DNA of 64,000 bases from Ilex aquifolium (GCA_951799425.1 OX637394.1:9063501-9127500); one strand, 5' to 3'. Numbered from the stretch's first letter, positions 22,674 to 35,016 are shown. Made by a program: numbers and translations. Notes: generated by a model from the letters alone, not told the origin.

Positions 22674-23059
22674 TAAGACAAACACTGTCAGTTTGGGGCT
22701 TTTCCAGATTGTAAATTCAAATTTAAAATCCAGCAAGATTGCAACTTGTGGAGGAAAGAACAAATGGGGGGGTCACTGTCTAATTGCCATCTAGAATCTG
22801 TTTTTGGTTATTGTGATGGGCCCCATCCACCCACCCAATCTTGGACCCACCCACTGCTGGGGTCTTGTCCCCGGCTCAAGTCTCACATGAAGCCATGTTC
22901 TTCCCTATCCTGAATTAAAGGGGTGTTTAAGCTTCCACCATATATCAAAGTATACATTTTCTGTTTTGTAAACTATCAGAGTACATTCAAAACTGCTTTC
23001 TGAATGGTTGAGATCGCATTTCCCAACCGAGAGAGTTTTGGGATTCAAGTTTTTTTTTT

Positions 23060-23270
23060 TGTGTAAGAGTCAGGGTATTTGGGTCAATTTATGTGTCTCT
23101 CCACTATTTTTCTCCTCAATTCAGACAAAGACAAGTCATCCACACCGGAATTAGGGTATTCGTAAGGGATAAATCCCTTATGGGCTGACTCTAGAAAATT
23201 GTCAAAATTCAAATTCAAGATGTCTAAATTTATAACTCGTCCCTATTACCACTGAAACTACTCTTAGAGT
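23060..23270. repeat. Interspersed repeat, family R1, copy 2
   Basis: Shares its block order with 18415-18640: TCATCCACACCGG, CGTAAGGGATAAATCCCTTA, GGGCTGACTC and AATTGTCAA-ATTC. The two copies differ at many positions, so both are old. Confidence 0.55.
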
Positions 23271-24979
23271 TTGAGATTCAATAAATCGAATATGTATCTG
23301 ATGAGAAAAGACTAATCTTAACTTGATATAAGATAAAGATTGATACCCACAATTTCCTTGACAGCTTGCATCCTTCTTTGAATTTTAAGTAGCTTAACCA
23401 CACCGATACGTATAAATTAATTATTTCGGAATTTTCGTAAGATTGTGTAATAAAATTATAACTGATAAGTCAAGGTGGGACAACTTTTGGGCAAATCGCG
23501 TGATAACAATGACATTTCTTGTTGTTTAGGTAAAAGCTCAAAGTAGCTTCACACCTCACAAAACTTGAGTGCTTCAACTTTGTTACCTTTTCTTTCTTAT
23601 TTTCTTCTTTTTGGTTAAATCAGACTCCTCCTCTAAAGGCAATACAAATTGGCCTACGCTCCTCAGATTCCCCATCTTGAAAGTTATTATTGCCTTTTCC
23701 TTTGTGCAATAACTTACTTTTGGTGGAAAATGAGTATTCTTCTTCATGAACATGTTAATATAGGAAGAAAGGAAGAGTAGCTTTATATTCATGGAATCTC
23801 TTCATTGTTAAGTTTTTTTGTCTAAAAAATTCGGAGTTGTTTACATGTGTGTATGTGTGTGCGCGCATGCATCGTTACCATTTCAAAAGAAAAGATTCCG
23901 AAGGGGGATTAGAATAACTTATGCTATACACCCCACCTAGTGTATGACTAACAAAAGGGCACAAATGCATGTTTGGTGTATGGTGTTTTGTCCACGAAAT
24001 TATATAGCAGAAGTTAAAGTTTGTACACCTAGTGCACAAGGTCCCTGTCAAAAAGAAAATTGAATAATTTTGAAAAAATTAAACGTAAAAATTTCACCTT
24101 CATTTTAAAAAGATTGAAACCTACAGTTAAAACCGCGATGTATTGAAGACAGGTGAGCATTCGCTAGTTGACTTCACCTACACCCGATTTGTTTATTAAT
24201 CGTATCATGTCGGATTCACTCGTTTATAAAACGAGTGGCTTAAGGAAGACTCAAACCTTATAATTTCGTGTCGTATTTATATCGTATTAACAAGTCGTGT
24301 CATATTTTGACACCTCTAATTTAAAACAGCATTTTGTGTTTAAATTCAAAAGGATTAAGTTTAATACATCAGAAAGCACTATCGAAAACTTCCAGATAAT
24401 ACTGACCATGGACCATTTGAAGGCTAATCATCCGACGCTCCAAATGCATCAAGTATCAGGTGCACGAAATAGGGGACATAGACCAATACAATTTAGTATT
24501 GATAGAAGTAGATTTTATTACTAAGGATCAGAAAATAAACTGAAATTGAGTGAAGAGAGAGAATCATTGAGATTAAGAAAGAAAACAGAACTATGGTGCC
24601 CTCAGTAATGGCAATACCATCATGCATAGAAATAATTACCAGTTTAAGACAGCACAAAAGGGGACTCAAAACAAGAACAGATTACCCCACAGATTTCCCA
24701 CCTGAATTGAGTAACATCATTGCCTCAGGTTGCAGACAATGTCAGTTAGACATCAATAATAAAGATACCATGCACAAAAAAGTTGCTAATTAAAATGGTT
24801 AAAAGGTGTTTTCCCCAAACAACAAAAGTTGTAAAACAAACATCTATTCTCTATATGGAAAAGAGAAATTAAAACATAGAAGTATTGTTTGTCAATTCAA
24901 TTCACAGAAAAAATAAAAGAAGAAAAAAAGAGAGAGATAGAGAAATATCTCAAACCTAATTCATGTCAATACTTGGGAA

Positions 24980-25888
24980 CTATAGCACAGTGGATTTGTT
25001 GTCAAGTGGTCTGAATGTTGAAGGAGAAGAAGCCAATGGAAGTACCTGTGAAGGAGTTGAATGATACAGTGGTGGTTGGTGATGAAGCTCTCTTACTTTA
25101 TTCTCTTCTGTGACCTCTGTTGAATTTGGAGAAGCTTTAAGGACAGACTCCTTAACAGACCCACCATTCTTTAGGGCCCTTTTTTCAGCCTCCTCCATTA
25201 ATCTTCTTAACAGCTTCTCCTCAGCATCTCTAAGGAACTTAAATTTTGGAGGGGGTGAAGATCTCAACCTATTCATCTCTGCCTCTGTTGATGATTCAAA
25301 GAGAGGATTGAAATTGAATCCTTGGTGGTTATAAGAATCCAAAGTGTGAGCCTTCCAGGTTGGTGAAGACATAGGGGTAAGAAAAGGAGTATCAAGAGCA
25401 ATGATAAGATCACTCAAGCTTCTTGTTCTTGACCCTTTTCTGCTTCTATCACCTCTTGATTTGCCATCATCTGACTCCAAATCCTCTTTAGTTTCCTCGT
25501 TGATTGTGAAGAGAAATCTTGGTGGCCCACAGAGATTGTGCAGCCTCATGAGCTCTGACTCTACACTTTCTTCACCACAGCCTTTCAGCAGCAAATCCTT
25601 GCCTGTCCCTAACTCTAGGTCTTTTTCATTGGCGTTGGCATCAGGGTTTCTCACAGAAGAACTGTTGAGTTCCTCAGTGGTATTGCTCTTCACAGACTTG
25701 GGCTGAGGTTTTTTAAAGCAGAAGAGAGATAAAAGCTCAGTGGGGTGGTTGGTATGGTGATTTTCAGCCTCTGTGTTGGTGATTCTCTTCTTCCACCACA
25801 ACAAATAGTAAAGTTCTGCAACAAGGCCCAAGAGGATGCAACCAAAGAGAGAACTCAAACCAATACCTAACCCACTAAAAGATTCCAT
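24980..25888 (-). CDS. Plant one-pass membrane protein, unknown function
   Basis: A single exon encodes about 302 residues from the ATG at 25888 (MESFSGLGIGLSSLFGCILL). An upstream in-frame ATG at 25912 would add eight residues; I prefer the inner one because the hydrophobic anchor follows at once. A membrane segment of about 22 residues near the N-terminus ends in AELYYLLWWKKR, which predicts a cytosolic C-terminal domain. That domain is charged and low in order, with a SLSDLI motif, SSPPPKFKFL and a helical DAEEKLLRRLMEEAEKRAL stretch that may form a coiled coil. I recognise the type as a plant-specific protein of unknown role. No catalytic motif is seen. Confidence 0.75.
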   Translation of the reverse strand: MESFSGLGIGLSSLFGCILLGLVAELYYLLWWKKRITNTEAENHHTNHPTELLSLFCFKKPQPKSVKSNTTEELNSSSVRNPDANANEKDLELGTGKDLLLKGCGEESVESELMRLHNLCGPPRFLFTINEETKEDLESDDGKSRGDRSRKGSRTRSLSDLIIALDTPFLTPMSSPTWKAHTLDSYNHQGFNFNPLFESSTEAEMNRLRSSPPPKFKFLRDAEEKLLRRLMEEAEKRALKNGGSVKESVLKASPNSTEVTEENKVRELHHQPPLYHSTPSQVLPLASSPSTFRPLDNKSTVL

Positions 25889-25912
25889 CTTTTCCTGGAA
25901 AATCACACCCAA

Positions 25913-26340
25913 CTCAAGAAACTGATCCTCCTTGAAATTGTTCTAAGAATCTTTCAATTTCGCAGAGAAAAAACCAGTAACCATCAGAGAATATTATACC
26001 ATAGCAAATAGAAATCACTCAAAAGAACAACAAAAGGGGAATTGTTCTTAAACCAAAAATAGAACCCAAAGCTACTAGAGAACTGCTATCGTAAGTCCCA
26101 GGAAATTTACAAAACGACAAAATCAAAAAAGGAAATTGCTAAAAGCATTCGAGTTTCCTTAGAAAATAACAAAACTAGCGAAGGCCATCCCCTAAAATTC
26201 CTATGAAATATCAGAAATTTTGCAAGAACCCCAGAGGTCCTTTACCCCAATGTTCTCACTGCCTAAAAGAGTAGTCATGATTGATGATACCTTAAACCAA
26301 CGCCCTTCTTGAGGACTTTTTATATTGACTAAACCATACG
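25913..26340 (-). promoter_or_regulatory. Likely 5' UTR and promoter of the membrane protein gene
   Basis: AT-rich leader above the start codon, with TTTTTATATTGACT near 26318-26331 on the plus strand. The limits of the transcript are not visible. A spliced leader is possible. Confidence 0.3.
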
Positions 26341-26504
26341 CTACGAGAAAAAACGGTTGCTTTGTGGAATTTCGGTGTGAGGAATGAAATTTACTTCTCT
26401 TTTAAGCCCCGAAAGGCAATTGCCAAAATTTTAAGGAAAACAGAAAATTAGTTAAGTGCTGGGAATGAAACTAGTTTCTTTTCAAATATATCCATGGGAA
26501 AAAC

Positions 26505-26699
26505 TAGTGATTCATTGGTTGAGTCTAATTTTTTACCATTAAGAGGTTTGAGATTCAATTTTTTTTTACATCTCATAAGGGCTAGTCACTCTTGTTCTTT
26601 AAGAACATTTTTTATCTCACCTCATGTCATAGTGACTTTTGTTGAGGTCGAGGAAGTAATCAACGCAAGTTTAAAAACCCCCTAACAAAAAATAAAAAA
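26505..26699 (+). repeat. Possible degenerate SINE
   Basis: A GGTTGAG...AGAGGTTTGAGATTCAA arrangement resembles degraded tRNA-type A and B boxes and is followed about 110 bases later by an A-rich tail. No duplication was matched. Low confidence. Confidence 0.3.
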
Positions 26700-27059
26700 A
26701 TCACTGGAAGGAAGACCAGTTATGTGATCTTGATGAGAAAGACAGGGGCTGGCAAATCTTTGTAATGTGGGCTTTATGTAGTTTTTTTTTATTGAATTAT
26801 CGTTATTTTTTAACTTTATTTTCTTTCTAAATCATATTTTTAATTTATGGTTGTTTTTATAAAAATATGGGTAATTTTATAGTGTGTTTTTTTTATAAAA
26901 ATGTATTTTTCATTTTATTTTAATTAGAGCAACAATAATATGTAAAGTAAACTAAAAAGAAGGATAGGGAGAGAAAAACAAAGTTAAAGAATAACTTGGC
27001 TTGATCATTGATTGTTGGTTGGAGGGGTCACACATCCCCTAAGGAAAGCCCACATGGGC

Positions 27060-27480
27060 TATCAAAACTCAAAAGAGTGGTTTATGGTACTAAAAATAAA
27101 ATTTTATTATATTTGTAGATATTTTTATTAATGTTGTTGTATTAAAAAATATGATAAAAATAATTATCATAATAATAGTAAAAATACTTACAAATATGGC
27201 AAATCACCCACAAAAGTGATATTTTTTTTATACCTAAGAAAAGTAGTAAAAATAGTTGTCACAATAGTGATAAAAATACTCACAAATGTGATAAATTATT
27301 CATAAAAATAATAAAATTTTTAATTATAAAATAACTAACAAAAATTATAAAAATATTTATCAAAATAATAAAATTTAGAATTCCGATATCAAAACTTGTT
27401 CTTCGCTGCCGTATTCAAGTCGGATCAAAAGATATGTAAAGTTAAAAAAAAAAAAAAAAATCTTTCAGGGGAAGAGTATA
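27060..27480. repeat. AT-rich degenerate repeats (AAAATA(A/T)TCA words)
   Basis: Repeated TAAAAATACTTACAAATATG and TAAAAATACTCACAAATGTG words about 90 bases apart, then poly-A. Low-complexity intergenic DNA without a gene. Confidence 0.4.
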
Positions 27481-28059
27481 TAATTAATATTTTTTTTAAA
27501 AAAATAAAAGGATAATAGGAGGTGATGAGGGAGTCATTGCATCACCCACGCGGAGTATTGGTTAGACGACAGCGTAACAGTCGTGTACCACGAGGATCTA
27601 GCTGGGCATGTCCTCAGTGTAATAAATAATAATACAGATTATGACCACTGTACTGATCATACGTGCTATCAAGCCAACATTAAAGTCATAAAACTATTTA
27701 TTTGCACTCCTTTCCAAATATCTATGTTTTTTTTTTTTTGAAGAAGAAGAATTATTAAATGATATTATAATTGGGGTGAGATGAAAAATATTATTTGCGG
27801 AAAATAAAAATTGCATTCTTAAATTCATCGATTTTCCTATTTGAATATTAAAAATGACTGGTAATATAAATTAGAAATAAGATTATTATTGGAATCTAAT
27901 ACATAACTTAATTGAGTATTCCAAAAAAGAACAAAAATCTCTCAAATCAAGTTCCTTTGTAAAATTATACCAAAAGAACAACTACACCAAAAGAACTAGC
28001 AAACAATACCGATAAAAAAGAAAGATAAAATAAAAAGGCCCAATTAACATAAGCCCAAA

Positions 28060-28800
28060 TTTAATCTCTATACTTTGTTCTCTTGGGCTTCTATGTGGGG
28101 AGCGTTAAGTACTTCAAGCCCATTGCACTTCGGGTCCCGTGAAGGCCTTACATTCCTTCTGTCTGAGTATTTTCAACTCTTACCTTTTTTGTTAAACTCA
28201 AATTTAAATTTGAAACTCTTACCTTCTTGTCATTTGAAAATCTTTCAAAGAACATATATAGGGAGGTGATGATAGCTCGGGGCACCAAAGGCTCGACAAG
28301 CGTTGTGCTCCCAAGCCTTGGCGCGTTTGGGCAAGGTACGCAAACAAAGTACTTCATCATGGGTTTAGGCAAGGTAGGCAAGGAGAACTCAAGATATTTG
28401 TGGGATCCAAAAAAGTTGTGGGACCACAACCATAAAAGTCAACGCTCGGTTAAGGATGACAGCAATGGTAGGCACAATTGAGACAATCTTGGTACATGAT
28501 TTGGGCTTAGCTTAACATGCTTGGTTGGATTAAGACAAGTAACGGGCAAGACTTTGCTGTAGATTTGCGTACACATGGCTAGGACAGGTCTGCTCAATGC
28601 ATGGACTAATGACCTGGACGGTAAAAAGCGGTTGTTACACATGACTTGATCATGGGAAATCATTGTGGACGGTTACTAGGCATGACTTGATCATGACCAA
28701 GTAGTTGTGAGTGCTTATACCAAGCCAAGTGGTGACAAGGCCTACCCAAACTATAAGCAGGTGAAATACTCATTTAGGGCCCCAAAAAAAATGAGACGCT
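28060..28800. other. Unassigned repeat-like stretch
   Basis: GC-richer than its surroundings, with recurring GGCAAGGTA(C/G)GCAA and CATGACTTGATCATG words. Its style recalls the LTR at 33499 but I could not align the two. No long open frame is convincing. Confidence 0.3.
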
Positions 28801-29209
28801 CCAAGAGTTAATCTGGCGTAAGACTATAAAATATATTACATTTTTCCAAAAATATATTAAATTTGATTTTTTCTCTTCTTTTTTAATAAATTTTACATTT
28901 TCCCAACAACTCAACAGTCACATCTGTCTGGCATCACTCACCTAAGAGATTGTACCATTTCTCTTTATTTATTGTTTATCTAATTACTCTCCATAATTAA
29001 GGAATATAAAATGACATTTACGTAAATAAAATCTTAATACGTCTATTCTTACTCTCTCTCATTAATCTAATTTTAAGCTCATAGCAAATTAAAAAAAAAT
29101 AGTATATTCATAAAGTAGTTTGAGTTGATTTTGAATGTTGATTTGGTATAACCGTTAGCTACTTGTTAAATTGAAATGCAGCTTAAAATAATAGTTTGGC
29201 TGAAAACTG

Positions 29210-29575
29210 TTATGCCCATGTAGCTGATTGTAAGAATTAATGTGGCCCACTTGATTTGACACATGTGATTTTACTGATTATTATCAGATAATTAATTTGG
29301 GTTAGATAATGATAAGGTTACTAATCCTAATCTAATCGGTATAACTAATGTTTTATGATTGGTCAATGCGAAGAAGTGGTTTACTGATGTTCTACTTTGA
29401 TGGGAAGTAGAGATAATGTTGAACTAGGGAATCGGTTTCTCTCTCTACCTATAAATATACACATGTCCCATCGAATTGTGTATTATACGAATAAAGGTTA
29501 TGAGAGAGAAACCGATTTCTGAGCTACTCCAAAAAATGGTTCAATTCTTGATCAAGTAATTCAAAGTTTGCAATA
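29210..29575 (+). mobile_element. Possible LTR-like remnant
   Basis: Starts TGTTATGCCCATGTAG and contains a TATA-like CTATAAATATACACATG followed by a leader-like block to about 29575. Neither a matching end nor a duplication was found. Confidence 0.3.
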
Positions 29576-30534
29576 ATGGCACCCAGTATGTTGATTATGA
29601 TATTTTTTAATTCTACATTATGATTATTATGAGTATGTGAAAATCATGATTATTCTAGATCTTAGAATTAGGGTTTAATTGATTCCTTTGATCAAATAAA
29701 ATTTTACACTGATCGATTAGTGGGCCAATAAATCATAGACAATTAGGAGTGTCAATTGTAATCTTTCTTGTATAAATAGAGAACGCCAGAACACTCAATA
29801 GACAAGATAGTATTTTTTTTGATAACTAGACAAGATAGTATTTGGTCAGGAATTGCAAGTTCCTTATTTAATAAAAAGTAGGGGTGTATTTTTCTTGTGC
29901 TTTTTGTGTGTACATGTGTATGTCTCTCCTTTTATAAGTTTTGAGTGCTTTATTGTAGAGGCACCATATAGAAAAAGTTATCCCGTGACACTTCCATGTT
30001 ACATGGCATCACATCACAATAGCCATGTGCCCTGCTTGGATAACATAGTAATGAGTAAACACAATAATTCTTAAAATTGATTTTGATCACCAAACTTTTG
30101 ATTCCTACAAAAGGAAGACTGAGAAGCAGTCGAAAGCTTAAATGGGTCCCGTTAACACGTATATGAGTGGCCTGCTCTCTTTCCCTTCAGTCAGCAATTG
30201 TCTGGATAGTGTGGACTTGTGAATTCCTCTCTGTCAAACACGGTGTTTGAGCTTTCAACTCATGTGTGGATTTGTGCGTGTTGTTTGTGTTTCTGACAAA
30301 AAAAAAAACACATATATAATAAATAAATATTTTAATTACATATTTATATTTAGGTTTTTAAGTATAATAAATATTTTAATCATACGATTATATTTTAACC
30401 CAATAAATATTTTAATAACCAGGGGTTCGAACCCAAGCCGATGACATGGAAACCATGGGTACAATTCCTTCGAAAAATAAAACAATAGCTGTCTTTATTG
30501 CTCCCCGTAGGTTATTGAATCACTAATTATAACT

Positions 30535-30815
30535 CATATTTGAAAGTACAATATAATATAAAATTCAAGCACTAAAAAAATAGATTCAATTATATTAAAT
30601 AATTTTTTTTATTTTATTTCTTTAATTACATAATTTAAAATTAATTTATACCTATTATTTTAAAATAAAATTAACAAAAAAATAAACGATCTCAATAAAT
30701 ATCAACATGTGTATACTATTGTATATAAATAATATCTAAAATAAAAATTATATTAAGTCACAAATTAATCAAAAATTTAATAATTCAACTTGGATGATGT
30801 GATTGGGATAAGCAA
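30535..30815. repeat. AT-rich interspersed repeat, family R2, copy 2
   Basis: Same ordered blocks as 19805-20110 (TATATTAAATAAT, ATTACATAAT, GTGTATACTAT, AAATAAAAATTATATTAAG). No clear ends. Confidence 0.45.
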
Positions 30816-31844
30816 AAAAAAATATATATGAAAATAAAATTGAAAGTACTAGACTGCTAGTTATGTAATTCGATAGTTTTTTTCTTCCCCGATACTTGAG
30901 GCTGAGCAATGAACCTTAACCCCTCCTAGTTACTCCAATTCGATGTCCCCGCGCAGCCAACCTCAACTGTGTTGTTATACTTATACATTGGCCCTTTGTC
31001 TATCATGGTGGTATGATGTATGAACATCTTGTGAAAATTGGACTCAGTATTGAAAGATGTCAACGAAGGTATATCAAAGAAAATTGCCAGAGCGACGACT
31101 TTGAGGGCCTTCTTCAATGGGCGGACCAAAAGTGGACAACGCGGCTTCTCTTACGACTTTATTCATTATTGTGCTTAGCAAAATGGGTTCCAGTCGTGTT
31201 GCGCCGAAATAAATTAAATTAAAAATAAGAATAAATAAGAATTTATTTATTAAAAATAAGAATAAATAAATTGTGTCGATCAGCCAAAAACACAAACAAG
31301 GTCAAATTTAAAATTTAGATCGAGCTTCAAAATTTCATGTCAAAAATCTAATATCAGTGAATCATTGGATCTTACTATTTTAATAATTTTCGATAATATA
31401 TTATGACCGTTGTAACAAATATTTACCGGTACTTCCCACCGAATCATCAAATTATAGTAATATTTGCTGCCGGCTGTCATTGTGTGAGATACACGACTAC
31501 GCGTATGCTAATTTATTAAGATTTTTGAATCTCATGTGGGTATTAGAATTAATGTTTAGTTTATTTTATCAATTTCCACTATGCCAATTTCTTATACATA
31601 CCTCCACGCGGTGTCCACTGCGCTAGGTCAATGTTGCGAGTCCCTCAGTAATAAAGCTACCTATGACGCAGCCATGGAAACTTCCCATTTTCTGTGACCC
31701 GAGTGAACTCGTCTCTCTTTCCTACCATAAAAAAACAGTAACACCATTCTCTCTCCAAACCCTTCATTCCATTCGTCTCTATCTGATTAAAATCTCTGTT
31801 TCTGAGCCATAACTTTCACTTTCACGAACTCTCTTCATCCAATC

Positions 31845-32615
31845 ATGAAGCTTAATGAAGAAAAGAGGTATGCTCTGCTACTAGCAGCAAGAGACTCAGA
31901 CTATGTCAAGAAGGTCTATGGCGGGTACTTCAACGTCTTTCTCGCCGCCTTCGGCGAAGAAGGAGAGAAATGGGACTTATTCCGGGTAGTCGACGGCGAG
32001 TTTCCGGCCATGAGTGAGCTTCATGATTACGACGGCTTTGTTATCAGTGGTAGCCCTTTTGATGCTTATGGCAATGACTATTGGGTACTCAAGCTCTGCT
32101 TTCTGTTGAAAATCGTAGTCGCCATGAAAAAGAAAGTTCTGGGTATTTGTTTTGGTCACCAAGTTTTGTGCAGAGCTTTGGGAGGAAGAGTAGGCAAAGC
32201 TTACAGTGGCTGGGATTTGGGTTTGAGAAAAGTCAGAATTGTAAAGGATTTGTTTCCTTGTGGTGTTCTCGATGAATTGACTGAAGTCCCACAGGCACTC
32301 TCGATCATTGAATGTCATCAAGATGAGGTTTGGGAGGTTCCGATTGGGGCTGAAGTGGTTGCAGAATCGGATAAAACTGGGGTGGAGATGTTTATTATGG
32401 CAAACCATGTTCTGGGCATTCAGGGTCATCCTGAATATACCAAAGATATTCTGAACAATATCATTGATCGTCTTCTCCGTAATGAGTCCATAGAGAGAAG
32501 TTTTGCTGAAAATGCGAAGTTGAAGGTACAAATGGGTGAACCAGATAGGAAGTGTTGGGAGACGATCTGCAGAGGCTTTCTCAAGGGGAGGTGGAAACAC
32601 CAAATTGTTGTTTGA
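31845..32615 (+). CDS. Gamma-glutamyl peptidase-like class I glutamine amidotransferase
   Basis: An uninterrupted 256-residue frame matches the plant GGP family, which removes gamma-glutamyl groups from glutathione conjugates in the cytosol, for example in glucosinolate and camalexin pathways. The triad is visible: nucleophile Cys102 in GICFGHQ, and His195 and Glu197 in GIQGHPEY. The family's start KRYALLLAARDSDYVKKVYG and the YDGFVISGSP oxyanion-side motif are also present, and the length is normal. No introns interrupt it, whereas I recall introns in Arabidopsis relatives (from memory, not checked). The start at 31845 follows a CT-rich leader. Which glutathione conjugate it acts on cannot be told from sequence. 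Confidence 0.85.
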   Translation: MKLNEEKRYALLLAARDSDYVKKVYGGYFNVFLAAFGEEGEKWDLFRVVDGEFPAMSELHDYDGFVISGSPFDAYGNDYWVLKLCFLLKIVVAMKKKVLGICFGHQVLCRALGGRVGKAYSGWDLGLRKVRIVKDLFPCGVLDELTEVPQALSIIECHQDEVWEVPIGAEVVAESDKTGVEMFIMANHVLGIQGHPEYTKDILNNIIDRLLRNESIERSFAENAKLKVQMGEPDRKCWETICRGFLKGRWKHQIVV

Positions 32616-32650
32616 TATGGGTTTGATTTTTGAGGGTTTATTTTGAAATT

Positions 32651-32731
32651 GAAAGATTCAATGGTCTCTTTTTTAATGTACCCCAAAAAAAAAAAAAAAA
32701 AAAAAAAAAGGAGAAGAAAGATTCAATGGTC
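32651..32731 (+). repeat. 16-bp direct repeat around a poly-A-bearing 49-bp insert
   Basis: GAAAGATTCAATGGTC occurs exactly at 32651-32666 and 32716-32731. The 49 bases between end in 25 A plus GGAGAAG. This looks like a target duplication around a very short retroposed tail in the 3' UTR of the GGP-like gene. Confidence 0.6.
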
Positions 32732-32857
32732 CTGTGGCATGTTTTCTTTGACTTTTTGAACATGTGAAATTTGTATGGGTGGGAATAGGATCTTTTTCCA
32801 CCCTATTAAACTCTCTCCCACCTCACTATTGATTAAGTTGACCACATTCTATACCTA

Positions 32858-33144
32858 CTACATCCGTTCCTAAATATCTGTCGTTTAAGGTTTTTGCACA
32901 GGAATTAAGGAAGCTATTAAATAGCTCTAATATGAGTAAAAAATAATTGCACAAGACTAAAATACCCTTATTCAATACGTATTGGGAAGGAAAGGAATAT
33001 GAAAGACACTTAGCCTAATGCATTGAAGAGTTAAGGGTAAATTTGGAAGAAGAAATATTAATTGTGCTTTGGTTTCATTAAACGACAAATATTATGGAAC
33101 AAAAAAAATTGTGTAAAACGACAGATATTTAGGAACGGAAGAAG
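32858..33144. mobile_element. Stowaway-like MITE (287 bp, Tc1/mariner)
   Basis: Ends CTACATCCGTTCCTAAATAT and ATATTTAGGAACGGAAGAAG form a long inverted repeat (continuing into CTGTCGTTT / AAACGACAG), flanked by TA dinucleotides, as in Stowaway elements. Confidence 0.85.
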
Positions 33145-33498
33145 TATATTTTTAGTGATTAAATTGATCAAAAAATAGTTCTTCTTAATTACGTCTTGAT
33201 GTAGTCCAGATACCAACAACTAGATAACAATTAAAAAACAAAAAAACTTGTTTGAATGATAACAAAGAAAAAAATGAATAAACCTTCACTCAAATACCTT
33301 CTAAATTCTAATCCTTCCATTTGAATTTCCCTTGTAGAAAAACCAGTAAGTTAAGTTTATATAATGAAAATCATTGATAATTATTAAAAAAAATACTTAT
33401 AACAAAATAAAATAAATTTGGAATAAATACCAACTTTAATATCATTTGAGAGATTTATACTAGATAATCAAGTTGAGTATATTGTTGTACAGGATGTG

Positions 33499-34454
33499 TG
33501 TTACCCCCTTAGCTCGTTGGTGACATTGGAATGTGGCTGCCTCGCCCAAAGGCGTCTATGTCTTGGCCAAATTGGGTTATACTTAAGCGAAGTATACCCT
33601 TGTGCAAAGTTGGCAAAAGTCTCATGCATGGCTGAGGAAGGCAGTTTATGCATAGGCACGTTGGACATGATTGGGCACAATCAGTGGGTTAATTGAAGAC
33701 CCACGCATGACTAAGTGAGGCAGCTCATGCATGGGCACGTGGGCACAAGAAAACATGCAAGTAAGGTAGCCAGGTGGCTTGAATTGTGGGGCAATGCTAG
33801 CTTGGAAGACCAAGTAATGGGGCTGGGCATAGCTAGACACGAATGCAAGACAATCAGACGTTAAGGGCTCACAAGAAAGGCACATGCACAACATATGAGG
33901 ATGTTGTGACATATGTCCTGCAGATGGTGGCAGTTTTGTGCAGTTGCTGGCAAGTTCACAGCATGAGTGAGTCTCTGTCATGTGCACACAACATGCAGGG
34001 AAGTTGGAGGCAGTTGCTAGTTATGGCAACCAATAGTTGCAACTGCCTCTGTCATGACCAACACAATGGAGAGAGTGGCTGAAGGTGTCAACCATGCTCA
34101 ACAGGCTTGTGGGCGGATTTGAATTGTTATGCAGTTGCCTAGGCGGTTGAGCTTGTAATCGTCAATCTGAATGTTATAAATAGGCATGTCTGAGTCTGCA
34201 GTGTAATCAAGAGAGTTGGACACGTTTTTGTAAGCAAACCCAAGGCTGGATTCCCTTTAAACTTTGCTGAGAGAGAAAAATGTTTGGTCAATTGGCCTAT
34301 AAAGCTTGTGTATTGTGTGTGAGTTTATTTGTCTGTCCCTACTCTGTTCGTGTGTTCATTTCTATGAGCGTTTTGAGTGCTTGGATGAGACTGAGTGTGG
34401 ATCTCAGTGCCATCACGAGACAGAAATTTGAGTGAGAAATTTAACCCCGTGACA
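33499..34454 (+). mobile_element. Solo LTR (956 bp), family B
   Basis: Begins TGTTACCCCCTTAGC and ends CCCCGTGACA, flanked by ATGTG on both sides (33494-33498 and 34455-34459). A TTATAAATAGGC TATA box lies at about 34171, followed by a leader-like R/U5 block. No internal part remains. Identical flanks indicate that this is the complete LTR. Confidence 0.85.
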
Positions 34455-34620
34455 ATGTGTGAGATGGAGTATAAAAAAAATGGTGAAGATTGAGATAAGT
34501 TTAATTATTAATAGAATGAGTATAGAATGAGGTTGACTTAATTACTAATGGGGTGGGTATAGATGGAATGAACTTAGTAGTTTTATGATTAAGAGTTTAA
34601 TGGGGTGGAAATGGAGATTA

Positions 34621-35016
34621 TGGGTGTTCACTCTACTTTATGGGTAGGAATTACGGTATTTCATATTCTTACCCGATACTTTGCAGGAGAATTTTTTCTT
34701 AGTCTACCCTACCCGATCAAGTGTACTATTCCTACTCGAATTCTATCCAAAAAAATCGGGTGAAAACATATTTTTTAGTTATTAATTTTTGGATCATTTT
34801 AATAATTTAATTAAGTAACATGTACCAATTAACTAACACAATAAACCAATAATACTAAAAAAAATACAATAAATTCGATAATACATAAAAAATTACAATA
34901 AGACACAACAAAAAAGTCATAAACATCAATACATCATATATAAAAAAAGCCATAAACATCAATAAAAAATTAGGATTTCTAGATTTTTGGATTTTAATTT
35001 TTAGGGATATCTATTT

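Noticed and set aside
30420-30445. GGGGTTCGAACCCAAGCC, resembling the B box and T-arm of a tRNA gene
   Set aside because: The 60 bases upstream are AT-rich and cannot form the D and anticodon arms of a cloverleaf; likely a chance match or SINE crumb.
31800-31860. Upstream target duplication that would prove the GGP-like gene to be a retrocopy
   Set aside because: No match to the 16-bp repeat found after the stop codon; the repeat flanks only the 49-bp insert, so retrocopy status stays open.
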